Source of the DNA: Montifringilla adamsi
Lineage: Eukaryota; Chordata; Aves; Passeriformes; Passeridae
Reading direction: 5' to 3'
DNA: 64,000 nucleotides
Assembly: GCA_017590115.1 (NCBI GenBank)
Contig: JAGGNK010009114.1
Span: forward strand, 17,257,937-17,321,936
Part shown: one piece after another, positions 25,671-38,648 of the stretch
Numbering within the stretch: position 1 is the first letter of the stretch
Layout: each line of letters opens with the position of its first letter
Program-made: the position numbers and the translations under genes
The notes under the pieces: generated by a model
Told to the model about the DNA's origin: nothing
The model's input: the letters and a program-made list of their open reading frames with translations, nothing else
The model's database searches: none

Positions 25671-26335
25671 GAGAGATGAGCACAAGTTGTCTATGCATCA
25701 TCCAGAGCCTCTGAGAACATCACGCTGCAGCAGTCAGCTTCATTCCTCTTGGTTGCATAAGGCTATGAAAATGCTCAGTAGCACAAATAGGTTATCACTG
25801 AATTTAAACTAACCCAGCAGTGCCTTTGTTCAGTACCTAGCACAGTGGGCTCATAATTAGAGAGTACAGTTTTTTCCAGAACCAAGTGAGACAAAAATTG
25901 CAGAAACCTTAAATTCTGCAATAAATTGATATCCCCTGAATTCTGTGTGGGGACTGTGCTTGACAGGATGAGTTCTCTGATCTTAATGGTAATGACAGAG
26001 AATAAAACCTCAGCCAAGATTGTAAATTTAGCTCATGAAGGAATGAAGGGGATATAGTATTTTCATGCAAACGTGTTCAGAATTATGTTAAACTCGTGAC
26101 TTTATATGTGTTGAAAATGACCTGTGCTGGGTGTTCTGTGACTCCCATGGTGGTGTTGGGTTGAAATCAGGCAAACTTTTCTGGAAAGAACTGAGCAAAA
26201 CTTTGGGCACATAGGCTGAGTCCAAAATGAAAATTTAAAAAATTGAATGTGATCCCACATGATCACAAACTTGACTGAAATAAATTCTGCCTTTTCTGTA
26301 GTTAGTTAGAGAGCTCAGTGGGGGTTTCTCTCCTC

Positions 26336-26349
26336 TTTTTTTTTTTTTT
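26336..26349. repeat. T14 homopolymer
   Basis: An uninterrupted T run within a pyrimidine-rich stretch (CTCTCCTCT before, ATACCTCTTTCC after). No function is assigned. Confidence 0.9.
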
Positions 26350-27859
26350 ATACCTCTTTCCTTCTCCTGGAATCCCAGATCTTTTTAAGATTATCCCATT
26401 GAAAATGCTTCCAATTGTAAGTAAATCATAAGTAAGAACAGGAGGATTTTAAGCAAAATATTTATATTTACTGCCACCAGTATCTGATTTTTAAAATACA
26501 GTGACATTTGCAGTGATTGAATGGTACCATTTTAGCCAGAAACCTGTTCTATTCTGTTCTCTTTTCTTACAGTGATCAGCTCCTGACTGACAGATTTTCA
26601 GAAAAAATCACAGCTGGCAACAGATACATCCTTAAGTAAACAGTTAAAGATGATGTTTTGATTGCTTCAGTTGTATTGATATAAAAGATCAGTGTCTGAC
26701 ATTCCTGAAAACTATCCAGTAGAGGAGGTATCTTCTTCTAAGCTCCTGGCCCTGTGTGTGCTGCTTCACAAACAGTTTAATCTTTTAAAGAAAGCAGAGG
26801 TTTTATGCCCCTGTTGAGATGCTCTGAGCTGAGAGAGAGTGATGGGAGGTCAGCACTGCTGACCCTGGAGCTGGGATGTTGGTTAATATTTAGATTTTTC
26901 TGAAATGAAATTTTTCAGTTTGTGAGGTGATGAAATTACCTTTCTCACTCAGTTTTTCTACCTGAGACTTACCCTGGTTTATGGCTACTCTTTGTGGGAT
27001 GGACCAGCAGTGATTGGGGGGGAATTTCCTCCATCCTGGCTGGAGTGAATATCCCTGTCCTGTGTTAATGTGTGCATGTGCCTTCTTGCAGGTGAGGCTT
27101 GAGGTTAAGCCCAATCTGTTTGTGTCGGTTTGCAGGTACAGCTGATGATGTTCTTTCAGAGGCATTTACAGCCACACTATAAAGTAAAACCAGAGAAACA
27201 CAAAGGTGAGGACTTTAGGCATTGGTTTGCACATCCCGTTTTAACGAGAGGAATTATTATGTGTTGTGGGAAGCTGATCCGACTCCCAGAGGCTGCTTGT
27301 GTGAAGATACCCAATTTTTTGGTGGCTCCCCACAGTGAGGGCACAGAACTGAGCCTGGAGAAAATTAGTTTCAGTTCCTGATGAAGTCCCAAACTTCCTC
27401 CATGATTTTGGGAAAGCTGCTTGACTTCCCTTTGCTCCCTCATTTATATAATGAACTTGAGTTGTTCTTTGGGCCTCCAGGCCCATCCATCAGCATCTGG
27501 TTAGCATGTTTATGGCATCAGTCACAAGGAAACACTTAGTGGGTCAGACTGTGGGGTTGTTGCCATTTCCCACTCCCCACCACCTGCAAGAGGGTGCTGC
27601 TGCCCCTGGGTGCTGGCTTACAAGGGTGACCTTGTTCATATGTCTTAGGTGTCACGTATCTTGTCCAAAGGGGACCATAAAACTGTTTTTCATAGTTTGG
27701 GAAGATAAGTTTAAGTACTTACAGTGAAGGTGTTTTTAATATCTGCAGTGGAGAGACCATTTGGGGCTATAGAGATTGAGTGTATTCCAAAGGGCCATGC
27801 TTGCTCTGAATTGAGAAAGTTTTTCAGGTGATCTTACCTGGAATTCAGCAGGAGAACAT

Positions 27860-27880
27860 CAAGTTGTTAATTACAACTTG
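27860..27880. repeat. Short palindrome
   Basis: CAAGTTGT (27860-27867) and ACAACTTG (27873-27880) are exact reverse complements around TAATT. It is too short to indicate a transposon end and may be chance in AT-rich DNA. Confidence 0.7.
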
Positions 27881-30800
27881 TAAATGTAAATACTCTGTAT
27901 CAAAACAAGAGAAAATTATTTTTTTTAGTTCGAAACAGTTTCCTACATATGTAGTCTGTGGGTAAGCTCCAAGTGCCTGGGTGGGGTTTTGGATACACCT
28001 GGATGTATTTACAGAAACCATGGAGAGCTTCAAGGTTTACCCTGACCCAAGCAACAGACACCCAACAGACACGTGTATTCACCCAGTCTAGCAACAGACA
28101 GTGGTCTTAGCAAAGTCCTTTGTAATTAGACTCTCGGATGCTAGGTGATGGAAGGATAAAATCATTGTCATGGGATAATGGCTTTGGAGAGAAACTTAGT
28201 TTCAGCTTACCTTCCCATTAGTCTGCTGTGCACATGCACACTCTGATACTGTAATCAGCTGCAGAGGAGCTGGCAGTATTCTTGTTCGGTGCAATTTTTT
28301 TCCCCCTTGAAAACTCCAGAGGCACTTTCCTGTGCTGTTAAAAAGACATCCTTAAAACATCTTTACTGCAGGGTCCTGTGTTTCAACTGCTGGAGCAGTG
28401 ACTTAAAATAGATATGAGATGACTGAATGTGTGAAAAACATTTGCATCTCATATTCTGAGCTGTGTGCATTCTGCATCACTTATGCAAGCAAGTTAAAAG
28501 GGTTGAGAGTTTTGCAAAATTTTTTGCTGCTTTTAATTCCACTCAGAACAATGTCTTTGCAGGTGAAATAAGATCCAAGGCTATCTTTTGGTCACATAGA
28601 GTCACTGACACCTGAAACAGGCTGGATTTATATGTAGTTACTAAAAAATATATAGCAAAATTAAAGTTTCAGACACTGAGTTCACATGCATTGCCCATTG
28701 TAAAGATAAGTAACGGCTGTTATAAGAACACTTAAATGGTTACCTTTGGGACATAAAAGGGATCTTTGAAGACAGTAAGTCTTAATACAGAAATGTTTAC
28801 TCATAAAAAATACATTTGGAATGGGGGAGGGGAACACATTTCCTATTAATGTGGGGTTTGCCTTTTATGGCAGGCTGTAGCAGGTACTTAACCTCTGTAG
28901 CACTTGAGTGCGGATAGAAATGAGCTTCTCTAAGTATCAGCCCAAAGGGCCTTTCCTCAGTGACTGTATCTGCAGTGGTTTTAGTTTATTCTTCCTTTCT
29001 GTGACCATAATGAAAAACTATTCTTTTCCAGCCTCAAAACCTTCCCATAGTTAAGTCCTGAGGGCAGAATAGAAATGTCTTCCTGAATTTGCTTCACTTA
29101 ACCTTGTGGTTTGTATGACACAGGGCTGATGGGCCAAACCAGTGGGGATTTGAAGGCAATGTCAGCTGAATAAGGCACCAGAAGAGAAGAAGGAATTGGC
29201 TCTTGAAAGCCATGGTTATGGATAGCACAAATAAGGGTTGATGTCTCTCTAGACGCTTAAAAAGGGTGCAGCTGTGCCCAGCATTCCCAGTCTGCCTCTG
29301 GGTGCACATGAAGTGGATGGTGGCTCATGTCACCTGGGAGTTTTCTGGTAACAGTTCTGCAGGTAGTTTTGAAATTCTTTTTCTGGGCAGTTATTATGTT
29401 GAGTGAGGCAAAAGAAAAGGCCAGGAATATTTGATCAGTGTGAACCCCATAACTAGGGAAGATGTGATTACTGCTTCAAACTTCTGCAAAATTATTACTT
29501 GATGGGTAGGACACAAGGTGCCAGTGACCTCAGAGTAGTAGAGAGAAGCTGAGAGTCCTTTATGGAAGTCATGGTGGACTAAAGTCAAAAGGCTTTACTC
29601 AGATAAAGTGATATACAAAGCAGCAGAAGTAGCCTGGACAAGTTGTGTGGGAGGAGGGCTAAGCTGTGCAGAGGGATCTGAAGGCCTTTGACCAGCTGCT
29701 ATACAGTGACGTGAGAAACAAGAATGTAACAGCAGGGTTTGAGCCACAAGACACCATTTTGTGGGATCCTCAGGAGGAGAAATTGGTAGCAAAGGGAAAA
29801 GTTAGTAAATATTACACACACAGAAGTGTAAGAGGAAAATGGCTGGGTGCAGAAAAAGACAAAAGGTTGATAAGCTAGAAAAAAGTACACATTGTTGTGA
29901 AGATGAAGTTACCAAGGCGAGATGACTGGATTTCTGATGAACCTTTTCTCTAAGCCCATGGGCCAGTGCAAAATTAGTTCTTCACATGCTAGTGACAGGG
30001 CAGAACGATTGGTGGGCTTTGTTATTCTTATTCCAAAACATCATGCTCGTCCAGGCAGTAATCATTTTAGGTGAGTAACAGAAATCAGGTTTTGAGTCAC
30101 ATACTGACCTGTCTTTGTAATTAGTGCAGCGTGTTCTGGTCACATAATGAGAGAGAAGACAGATTAAATGAAAGACAGGCAGGATTTCATTCAGGAAATT
30201 GGTATGGTAATGACAGATATGGAGTCTTGGCATGTTTCAGATAGGCTTCATCTAGGCTCTTCAGGTAGCAGATACAAGCACGGTGCTCAGTTATATTCAC
30301 CCAGTCAAGCATGAGGAGGTAACAAGTTCTCCAGGGAGGCTGGTATTTAATATCTGCCAGATGCCTGCTGGAGAATACTAATAGAGATCCCAGATTTAGT
30401 ATGCCCTGGGAATGCATATGGTTGGTAGCAACGTGCCTGGCCCAACAGCCACATCTCCCTTAGCTCCATGGCAGAGCTGCCTGGATTTTTATCCCCTGCT
30501 ATTTGGATTGTAAAAGTGATAACTTGGCCAAAGAAGCCTTTTACTGACTTCCCTGGGAGGAGGGTTAGCAGGCAAGAGAGGGAATGACACTGGAGTTTCT
30601 GTCGGGGTGTCACACACATGGACAGGGGGAGTGGCAACATCGATTCCCCTGGATGTCACTTGGACCATTCTCTTGAGCAGGACAAGCCAAGTGCTGTGAG
30701 GCAGTGAGGGCCACAGGGAGAATTTCTGCTGGAGAAGCTTCAGCCAGCTCCTGCAGTGTGTGTATTCCCCTCTGGGACCACAGCAAGGGCAGAGGGAGAG

Positions 30801-31973
30801 TGGCAGCTCCCGCAGCTTGTCCTCAGGCTGCAGCAGAGAAGGAACTGGTATGAGTTTCACTTTTTTACCAAATAAAGGGAAAAAACCCCCAAACCCCTGC
30901 AAGACTACATATAAATCAGGGCAATAAAACTGCCGGTGGTCATGATCAAATTATGTGGTCTAAATCTATATAAAAGAACTGGAGCAGGTTCAGCGCAGCA
31001 CTAATGTCCTTCTTGCTGTAAACAGTGAATGGGGGGTGAGGAGAGGGAGGAAGGGCAGGCACTGGACTCCCAACACCAACACACTGGGGAAACAATTTGC
31101 TGAGGTGGTTGAACTACATGTTTTCAAAATCTGTTTGTGTCCATAAGGGTTTAAGAAAAGGATGTCGTCTGCTTACTCGGTAACTTGTGTGTGGCCTGTG
31201 AGTGGTTTCAGATGCCTGGCCAAAACCAAGTAACCTCTCCTTTTAGGAAATTTGAAAAGTATGCATGCATCCCAAAAAAGAACAGAGATTTTCACTGATG
31301 TCCCATGCTTGAGCCGCAACGCCTTGTGTAACTGTGGCACTGTGTGTTGTTGAGATGGGGAGAAAGAGGTTCCTGAGCCACCTCTGCTAGAAACAGAGAC
31401 CAGATATGACTTGGGCTTTCATGAGACTGAGTTAATAGGTTGTTTTTAATGGGAGAAAGGGCTACCAGGGTACCTCATATATCTTCATAATTTAGCTGAA
31501 TGCTGCAAAAATGTCCATATTAGGATGTGTTCCTTACTAGAAGTGAAATAACAGAACTAGTGAACTTTCACAGTACGAAGAACTTGTAGATGAAGTTGAA
31601 ATTTCTGATGGTGTAGGAGAATTTTAAATTGAAGGGTTTTGCTTCTTTTCTGAGTATCCTGGTCACGCTGATGAGTTCATAAATCTCTGTGGTGTTTGAC
31701 TAATATACCAAGGATCTGCACTGTCCTACTCAAAAGTCGTAGCAGCTGTCAGTATTAATTAAGGGCTGTATTAGGGAAGAGCAGGGGGAGCAAGAGGGGT
31801 CTTTCAAGTCTGGCAGCCACCACTTTCAGAGGAAATGAGCAGAGACTGCACACATGCAGCCGAAAGCCAGCATGACTCCCCATGTCTGCACAGCAGCTCC
31901 ATGGGGCCACCAGAAGGTGTGAAAGACTCCTTGGCTCCAGGGAGAAACTTAAAATTTTCTGGGGCATGGGGGT

Positions 31974-32005
31974 AAAAAAAAAAAAAAAAAACCAAAAAAA
32001 AAAAA
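31974..32005. repeat. Interrupted A-tract, A18-CC-A12
   Basis: Eighteen A residues, CC and twelve more A residues follow GGGGCATGGGGGT. A retrocopy or SINE tail was considered. No recognisable gene body precedes it and no target-site duplication was found on the far side (GGCCAGGAAGC), so only a simple repeat is supported. Confidence 0.9.
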
Positions 32006-32087
32006 GGCCAGGAAGCTAAAAGCAGTAGCAGGTTTAGGCACAATCCATCGAAGACCACTGCAGGCACCAAGAAATTTAATAACCTGT

Positions 32088-32330
32088 TATATTTATGTAG
32101 CACATTTCATCCTCAAAGCATTTTGCGAACTTAATGATGTGCAAACTATGTGCACACGTATCCTTTCATCTGCCAAGGACTGCAGCCACCTTCAGTGTAA
32201 AGCCTGATGATGGCTGCTTAGCCATCACAACAGTGTAGAACAGCAAGTGGAAAATACCTGAAGTGCAGGCAGATTTAGGGAGGTAAAACATAACCTTTGG
32301 GCAAGACAAAGGGATTGAGAACACTTGTGC
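32088..32330 (-). repeat. MIR-like amniote SINE, antisense
   Basis: The plus strand begins TATTTATGTAGCACATTTCA and continues with CCTCAAAGCATTTTGCGAAC. This matches the 'tatagcacctttcatcc...tctcaaagcactttacaaac' 3' region of amniote MIR relatives in antisense. Further right, GATTTAGGGAGGTAAAACATAACCTTTGGGC resembles the antisense 'gaggttaagtgacttgccc' block. The middle has diverged beyond recognition. Confidence 0.55.
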
Positions 32331-35300
32331 TGGCAAAGTGCACAGATCCTATGTGACTACAGTCAATCAGATCTTTTAGCAATCCCATCAGATAGAGCTT
32401 TCTTTCAGGAAAGCTGGAAAATTCACCTTAGCTGTCTGGAAATCTGGTGTGAGCTCTCTTTTGTGCCAGTTGGCAGTCTCCCACCTCAAAAAGTATAGTT
32501 GCTGACTCCGACTCACATGAGCTGCTTTTCCACCTGAGATCCAGTGGGATCAGATGACAATGTTCTACAGATGGCCTTGTGATGTTGTCCATTTCTTAAA
32601 TTCCACTTAATGACATTCTCATCTCAAAGGAAGGGTGTTTATTTTTTAGAAGGGTCAGTAAGTGAGTGTTAGAGATCCTGGGAGAAGTACAAGTTGATAA
32701 CATCTCCAATTTGTCAGGAAAGGGAAATAAAAAGGTGCCACACCAGCAGTTTTACCCATTATCTTCCCAAGGAAGTTCTGTACTGTCAGGCATGATAGTT
32801 TTCAATGTCACCCGCCCTGTAAGAGTTTTGGTGTGCCATCTAATCCCCCAGCCTAATGAGTTCTGCAGGGATGCACCATGATAACTAAAGATCATTTACC
32901 TGAATTGCTTTTTAATTTCTGGAATGGGAAGCTGCTTGTGCAGCAGGATAATTACATTATAATTTACAGCAATCCAAAATCAATAAATTTAGTCATATTG
33001 GGATAGAGAAGGAGGATGAAAATCCCCCCCACCATTAAATTATTTTACACTCTGTACTTGATGTTCCAAGAACTCAATAATAAACTTTGGGGGATGGGAG
33101 AGAGAGCTGGAGAATCACTGCTTTCCTGAGGCTGACCAGTAAATCAGCTTTGCCCAGTGATTTCTGTAGTGAAATAACACATGGTGTGTTTGCAGAAGAG
33201 GGCAACTACAGCAGGTAATGTCCTTTTTCTGATTTATTTAATTATGGAATATTAAAGGAGAGAAAATTCTTTGTGCTCTCTGGCCCCTTATTCCAGTGGG
33301 GAAAAGCTGATGAGCCATCACCAGCTGCAAGCTAAACCTGGGCATCTACCTGAGCTCTGCTCCCTGCCTGAACGTGACAGTGGAGTTGAATAATTATTGG
33401 GATGAGCCACTAAGGGAGCTAGTGGGGTTTCAAACTCTTGATGTCTTCATCAAGATGAGATTGGAACTGACTTTCCTCCTAGTTAGTATTTTTGCCATGT
33501 ACAAGCTAACATCAGAGTATCCTGAGCTTCCCTGTCCGGGAAGGGCCACTTGAGGGATGGGTTTTTCTTTTGGCATCTTGAAAACACAGTAGTGCTCTAG
33601 TCCCTGGAAACACTGAGGGAGGAGGGATGACTTGCTATGAGAAGGTTGGTCTCAGCTGGTCCTGGCACCTGCTGCCAGCACCTCTTTGGTGCAAGCCAAG
33701 CCCTGGCAGCAGCAGTGCCAATGTCACCCCTCCCTGGGCCACCGGCCCTGTGGTGTCCACAGGGCTCCATGTTTTCAGGGGTCCACCCAAGACTCAGGTT
33801 TGGTTCTGGCAACTGAGAGGAATAGCAGATAGACACAGGTAGCCCAAACACACCCCTCCCTGATTTCAGAGAAATATTATTTGAGCAGACAGTTCAAAGG
33901 AGTACAGTTGGGCACCTGGTGATTGGAGCTGTGGTTTTGGTCTGGGTTTTTTTCCTTCTGTTTTCTTTAAAAGAAAGTATCCTGGTTGTATTAGATCCCA
34001 CCCATGTCTTCACTGCTGAATTTATCTCACAGGAAGATGTATTAGATGTTTCTGGACTTCCCCCACTCAGACTGTCTCAATTTTATTTTTCCTTTGAAAC
34101 CACAGAAAAGCTGTCGATGCTGCACCCAAAAAAGGATGTTGTATGAAAAGGAAATCACTTTGTCTTTTGTATTTGAGGAGGATTATGATCTGGCATGACC
34201 TCATTATGGGTTAGGCGAGGATATTTCTGGAAATACTAATTAAATACTTTTTCCATCCCTTGTGCCCTTGCAGCAAGTGTAGACTTTATAACAAGAAAAA
34301 GAGGGGAAAAAAACCGCTGTCTGCAAGGAATTTTTTCAAGCTCTTTCTCCACTCAAATGAAGGAAGTACAGTTACAGTCATGATAGCAATATTACAAGCT
34401 ATTAAACAAAGTTTTCCTAGTTGTGATGAACTAGAGGAAAATAATTATCTGAAATGAGACAGTAAATGTGGGATTCTTTCGGTGCTTTTGTCTATGCCTG
34501 ACTTCAGCAGTCTGAATTGATCTTGTTATTTCAGCAAGATCACTCTGAACTGCTGAAAACATCCTAGCTTGTGCAGTTTTTTGCTTTAGTTGCCCTCCCC
34601 GAATGAGGTTCAGTGAGCACAAGCAGTGGTGCACAGCCCCACAAAGGTTCCTGTTGGCAGCAGCTGGTGGTGAGCTGTGACATGGACTGCAAACCTGTTA
34701 CACTGGCACAGACAGGGAAGAAATTCCATGGTACCATGTTTTAATGTACTTATTGATGGATATTCTCCTGTTACTTCTCTTGGTGGTGTTTTCCTCCTGG
34801 GCTTACCCATTTTGCTCTCAGAGATCTGTTCTCAACTTGTGGCATTTCAGTGAGTTACAGCAGCTCTGAATCCTGCCCTGTCTGTCTGAGCTGTTTCCTA
34901 TTGAGGTCAATGGGAGTCTTCCACTAAACTTCAATGGAAGTTGGACTTGGCCACTGACAAAATGTCTTCAAAAATTGCCTTCAGCAAATAAGCTTGTAAA
35001 TGTTAGCACTAAAATAGCGACATGAAGGCCCAAATATGTCTGTATTGAAAACACATGCTATCAGATGAAAATGTGTTCTGACAAAATCGACCGACATCAT
35101 GATGCGGCGGCTGTAAAGATTTTAAAAAAAATTTTGATCATATATTTAGCACTTTGGTTTGGTGTTTTGTTGTGTGGCACAGAGGATTGAGTCTAATGAG
35201 GCAAACACCAGACGTGTTTGAACGACTGGTCGGTAGCTTTCATTTCCGGTTATTGTTCTGAGTCTAGAGATGTGGTTCTTCTTTTCCATGTGAATGTGAG

Positions 35301-36263
35301 ATTTTGTCCAAATTTCAGTATTCCTCTGGTATGTAACATTATCCAGTCCTGCATGTTGTTTAAAGTCTAGTTGCCTCCATGGAAATGAAACAGGATTGCT
35401 GTATTATAGCCAGAGGAGGGAAATGGATGCTTTCTCATGATGACTTCAGGAATTTCTTCTTGACCTGCAAAAGCACAGCCTTGCATTGGAATATCACAAA
35501 TAGAGAGAAGATGTGGGGGAATTGTCCAAATTTTTACACTTTTGCTCTCTCTGTACTTCACAATGGCTAAGGAAAAATGAAAGCTGTGGTTAGGGTGGCT
35601 TGGGGCAGCTGATGAGTGGACCATGGCTTGTCTGTCATCAGCATTCTCAAGTGCTGCACTTGAGTGATGGTTAAGGCAAATGGAACTGGGTGATGGCTTA
35701 AATGCCTGTTGTAAATTGTCGAGTCCCAGGAGTGGATTGATAACGGATAACTGTGGAAGTGGTGACTCCATCAGCCATCCCAAGCCCTGCCACCTGTGCC
35801 TGACAGAGAGCCAGAGACACCTGGCCTTCAGCAGAAGAAAATGAAAAGATTTTATCCTGGCTCATCTGAGATGATTGGTCTAACCATCTCCATCCTCCAG
35901 ATTCAAGTCAGTAATGTTTGAAAACTCCATCCATCCACATGGGTGATGCAAATGCTGTTGTTTCCTTTGTTTCTGGTTCTCTTGCAGAAGTAGGTCTTTG
36001 TAGGGGTAAAAACCAAAGCTCTTCCTCTAAAGTCTATTAAATTAAGTTTTACTCATTGCCTGGAACAGGGAAATATTTGTCAGGGTAAACCTTGGGGAGC
36101 TAATGGAAGCTCAATGGATAAAACATTGAGATGAGCTGGAGTTTGCCAAGACAAACACTTGGACTTTTCCAGACCAGTGGGGCATACTCATATCAGGGTG
36201 TCCTGATGGGTGCCTGTGTGGGTGGTGGCAGAAGCAGCCTTTTGGTGGTACAGCTTTTTGCGT
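32331..36263. other. Non-coding stretch, no gene seen
   Basis: No exon, RNA gene or clear repeat family was recognised. A quiet, CpG-retaining AT-rich block lies at 34990-35290. Everything else is ordinary unique-looking DNA with short overlapping ORFs. Confidence 0.55.
34990..35290. other. Candidate conserved non-coding block
   Basis: The block is AT-rich yet keeps clustered CpGs (AAAATCGACCGACATC, GATGCGGCGGCTG, ACGACTGGTCGGTAG). It lacks recognisable repeats. Retained CpG dinucleotides in otherwise AT-rich non-coding DNA often mark constrained sequence, since unconstrained methylated CpG decays. This is inference, without any alignment. Confidence 0.28.
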
Positions 36264-36469
36264 GGTTGGTTTTTTTGGGGGTTTTTTTGTTTTTTGGGGT
36301 TTTTTTGGTTTTTTTTGGGGTTTTTTTTTTTGTTTTGTTTTTGTTTTTTTTTTTTTGGTGTGTTTTTTTTTGTTTTGTTTTTTTTTTTGTTTGTTTGTTT
36401 TGGTTTTGTTTTGGTTTGTTTTGGTTTTGGTTGTTTTTTTTTGTTTGTTTGTTTGTTTGGTTTTTTTTG
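36264..36469. repeat. T/G low-complexity tract
   Basis: About 206 bp consist almost entirely of T and G on the plus strand. The left half has T runs separated by GGGGG or GGGG blocks (36277-36281, 36296-36299, 36317-36320). The right half grades into GTTT and GGTTTT units (36388-36460). The strand bias creates overlapping ORFs reading Phe/Gly/Val/Leu one way and Lys/Asn/Thr/Pro the other. None is a real protein. It could be a decayed, expanded retrotransposon tail or a simple repeat that changed unit. Confidence 0.95.
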
Positions 36470-38548
36470 CCAAAGCATCTGTCTGGACTTGAGGAGGGTG
36501 TAGCAGGGTATACAGGAAGGGTACCAAGACCCATCCCACTTCAGGGGAGCTGAAGACATCCACAGTGCTTTGCAGATTGGATGTGGGGTGGCTGGGTTCA
36601 GCCTGGACCCATTATATCAAGGGGAAGAGCACAAAGAGGCATTGTGCAGAGATTTAACCATGCCACAATATTTTTGGCTTTGCAAGAGAAGGGGTGCCAT
36701 TCTTCCCATTAGCCTAGAAGGCTTTTGAGAAGCTTCGACCTTCTTCCTCTCCAGCTCTTGAGCTGAAGTAGGACTGTTCCTTTGAGTAAATGCACTTGTA
36801 GGATAAAGGTGCAGATGGTTCAAGTCCTGGTCACTGCTGTTACAACATGCTGTGAGACTAAAGCACAGCTTGGCACAGCCACTGAGCCCAAGCCGATTAT
36901 GTGAAAAAGTAACACATGAGCAAATTCAGGGTGAGGCAGAAGAACAGTATGGGATTTAAAAATCTCAGCCCTGTTATTAATTTCTCTGGAAAAGGTGAAC
37001 TAATGATACTGCTTTTAATTCATTAGTATTTAGGCTAAAAATATGTTGGCTCTGAAAGAAAATTATAAAGAAAAGGGGAAGATGTAATAAAATCTCCCCC
37101 CGCCCCACTTCTCTTCTTAAAGAAATGTTTTGCACAAAGACAGTTCACTGATTAGAAATGAAAAGTTGTAGTCCCGTGGGGCCAGGTTGGAATTACTGCA
37201 TACCACTTGTCTTTGAAATCAAGGCCTCCAACCTTAATGTCCAGGTGGGGAATTCCGGTGGCTTTACTCTAATCCCGGCAAATCTGAAATCCAACCCTGT
37301 TGGGAGGAAACAATGTGGGAAACAGATTCATCTTGATCTCGGCTTTGTGCCTTGGAAAACGATTAAGACCAACTGTTAAGCAGCTCCCGATAGAGTTCAC
37401 AAACCTGCCGGCCTCTGTGTGACACAGATTTCTCAGTTCAGCCTTCGCCCCTTAAAATAACAGATGGAACTGATATGGTTAAGCTACAAAGTGGGTTTCC
37501 ATTATTCCCCAGTTGTTCAAATATTACTTTTGTTGTTGACAATTATTTTTAATCTGATTGATTTGCTGCAATTAATTATTTTCCACTTTCTGTTCTTACT
37601 TTAACAAAATCAAATGCAAACAATTTAATGCTACTGACAGGCAGCCACTCTGACTTCTGTGAGAGTGATGTCCTGGTACACTAAATCCTGTGCAGCATTG
37701 CGGAGGTCCCACACATGGTCCTATCAAACTCACCCAGTGGGGATCCTTCTGTGCCCTTTTTCCTGTCCCGATCTCAGTCAAGATAACTGGTTTTATAGCA
37801 GCTTTTGAGGATTTCAAAGTGATTTAGAAAATCAAGTCCTTTGAGGTAGAAAAGTATTCATGTTCTGCACGCAAATAGAAGTGGGAAACAGAAAAGCTGC
37901 TCTTTGTTAAAGCTTATTTGGGTAAATCCATGAAGAAAATCAAGGACTCACATCTCCTGAAAATGAATCTTAGAAAGTTTGGAGGTCTTTGTGTTCCTGC
38001 AACCCTGATTAAGGGAGTGTGTTAAGAAAATAGTAACCAAACATTTATATACTCTTTGTTATTCTTATTTTTTTTTCCTATATTTATTGGATGTGGTTAC
38101 AATCAACACCCATGGGTAGCAAAACTTGTTGCTGGTTTGATTCTCGAGTAATTTTGCAAGTAGTTACTAGCAGATTTGTGAAGTTTGGCACCAGACTGTG
38201 CTATTTAAGGGGTGGGATTTCAAAAGCTTCCAATGGAATTTGGAGCACAGATCCCTCCATTTCTCCCCTGCGAATAGACATTTTGTTCTTTATAGTGGAT
38301 TTATCATTATTGCAGTTTTGGCAAGAATGTATCAGCAAATTTTGTTTAACACCATTCCTCGGCATTCCATTACTTAAAAGGCATGCATTGCTTTGTTCTC
38401 CCTTTTCAGACAACCCGTGCAGTAGGTGATTTTTAAAAGTGCAATCAAATGTGCAGTATTATGCACCTCTTTTACACCCTGTCAAGGATAAAGGGATTGA
38501 TTCTGCTCTTCTTTTTCTTTTTATACTGAAGGTGTTTTGCTAAAGCCC
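36470..38548. other. Non-coding stretch with a candidate conserved block
   Basis: No exon or repeat family was recognised between the T/G tract and the TG microsatellite. The most distinctive part is the quiet block at 37140-37600, listed separately. Confidence 0.55.
37140..37600. other. Candidate conserved non-coding block
   Basis: The sequence is free of recognisable repeats and carries developmental-factor-type motifs: TAATCC (37270-37275, OTX/bicoid type), CAGATG E-box (37461-37466) and TAATTA (37573-37578). Scattered CpGs are retained. Individually these motifs are common by chance. The call rests on their co-occurrence and the absence of repeats. Confidence 0.3.
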
Positions 38549-38570
38549 TGTGTGTGTGTGTGTGCGTGTG
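38549..38570. repeat. TG microsatellite
   Basis: Eleven TG/CG units (TG seven times, one CG, then TG) follow AAAGCCC. It is a likely polymorphic dinucleotide repeat about 80 bp from the CR1 copy to its right. Confidence 0.95.
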
Positions 38571-38648
38571 CTGGCCACCAGTCCAGCTCCGTGCTGTAAG
38601 CATAGTTCTTATCTCTTCCTAGGACCAGGAGGAGCCAGGAAACTAGAA

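Larger units (their letters stand above)
25671..32087. other. Non-coding stretch, no gene seen
   Basis: No exon or RNA gene was recognised. It holds a T14 run (26336-26349), a short palindrome (27860-27880) and an interrupted A-tract (31974-32005). The part from about 29380 to 30350 is purine-rich and feels like decayed repeat DNA, similar in style to 5640-6660, but no family match could be supported. Confidence 0.55.

Noticed and set aside
31900..32005. Possible processed retrocopy ending in the A-tract
   Set aside because: No recognisable gene sequence precedes the A-tract and no target-site duplication was found.
36111..36563. Lys/Asn/Thr-rich ORFs and Phe/Gly-rich ORFs, looking like repeat proteins
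   Set aside because: They are direct translations of the T/G tract at 36264-36469 in several frames on both strands.
37454..37468. AAAATAACAGATGGA shared exactly with 53026-53040
   Set aside because: In a 64-kb window a few shared 15-mers are expected by chance. The flanking bases do not match.
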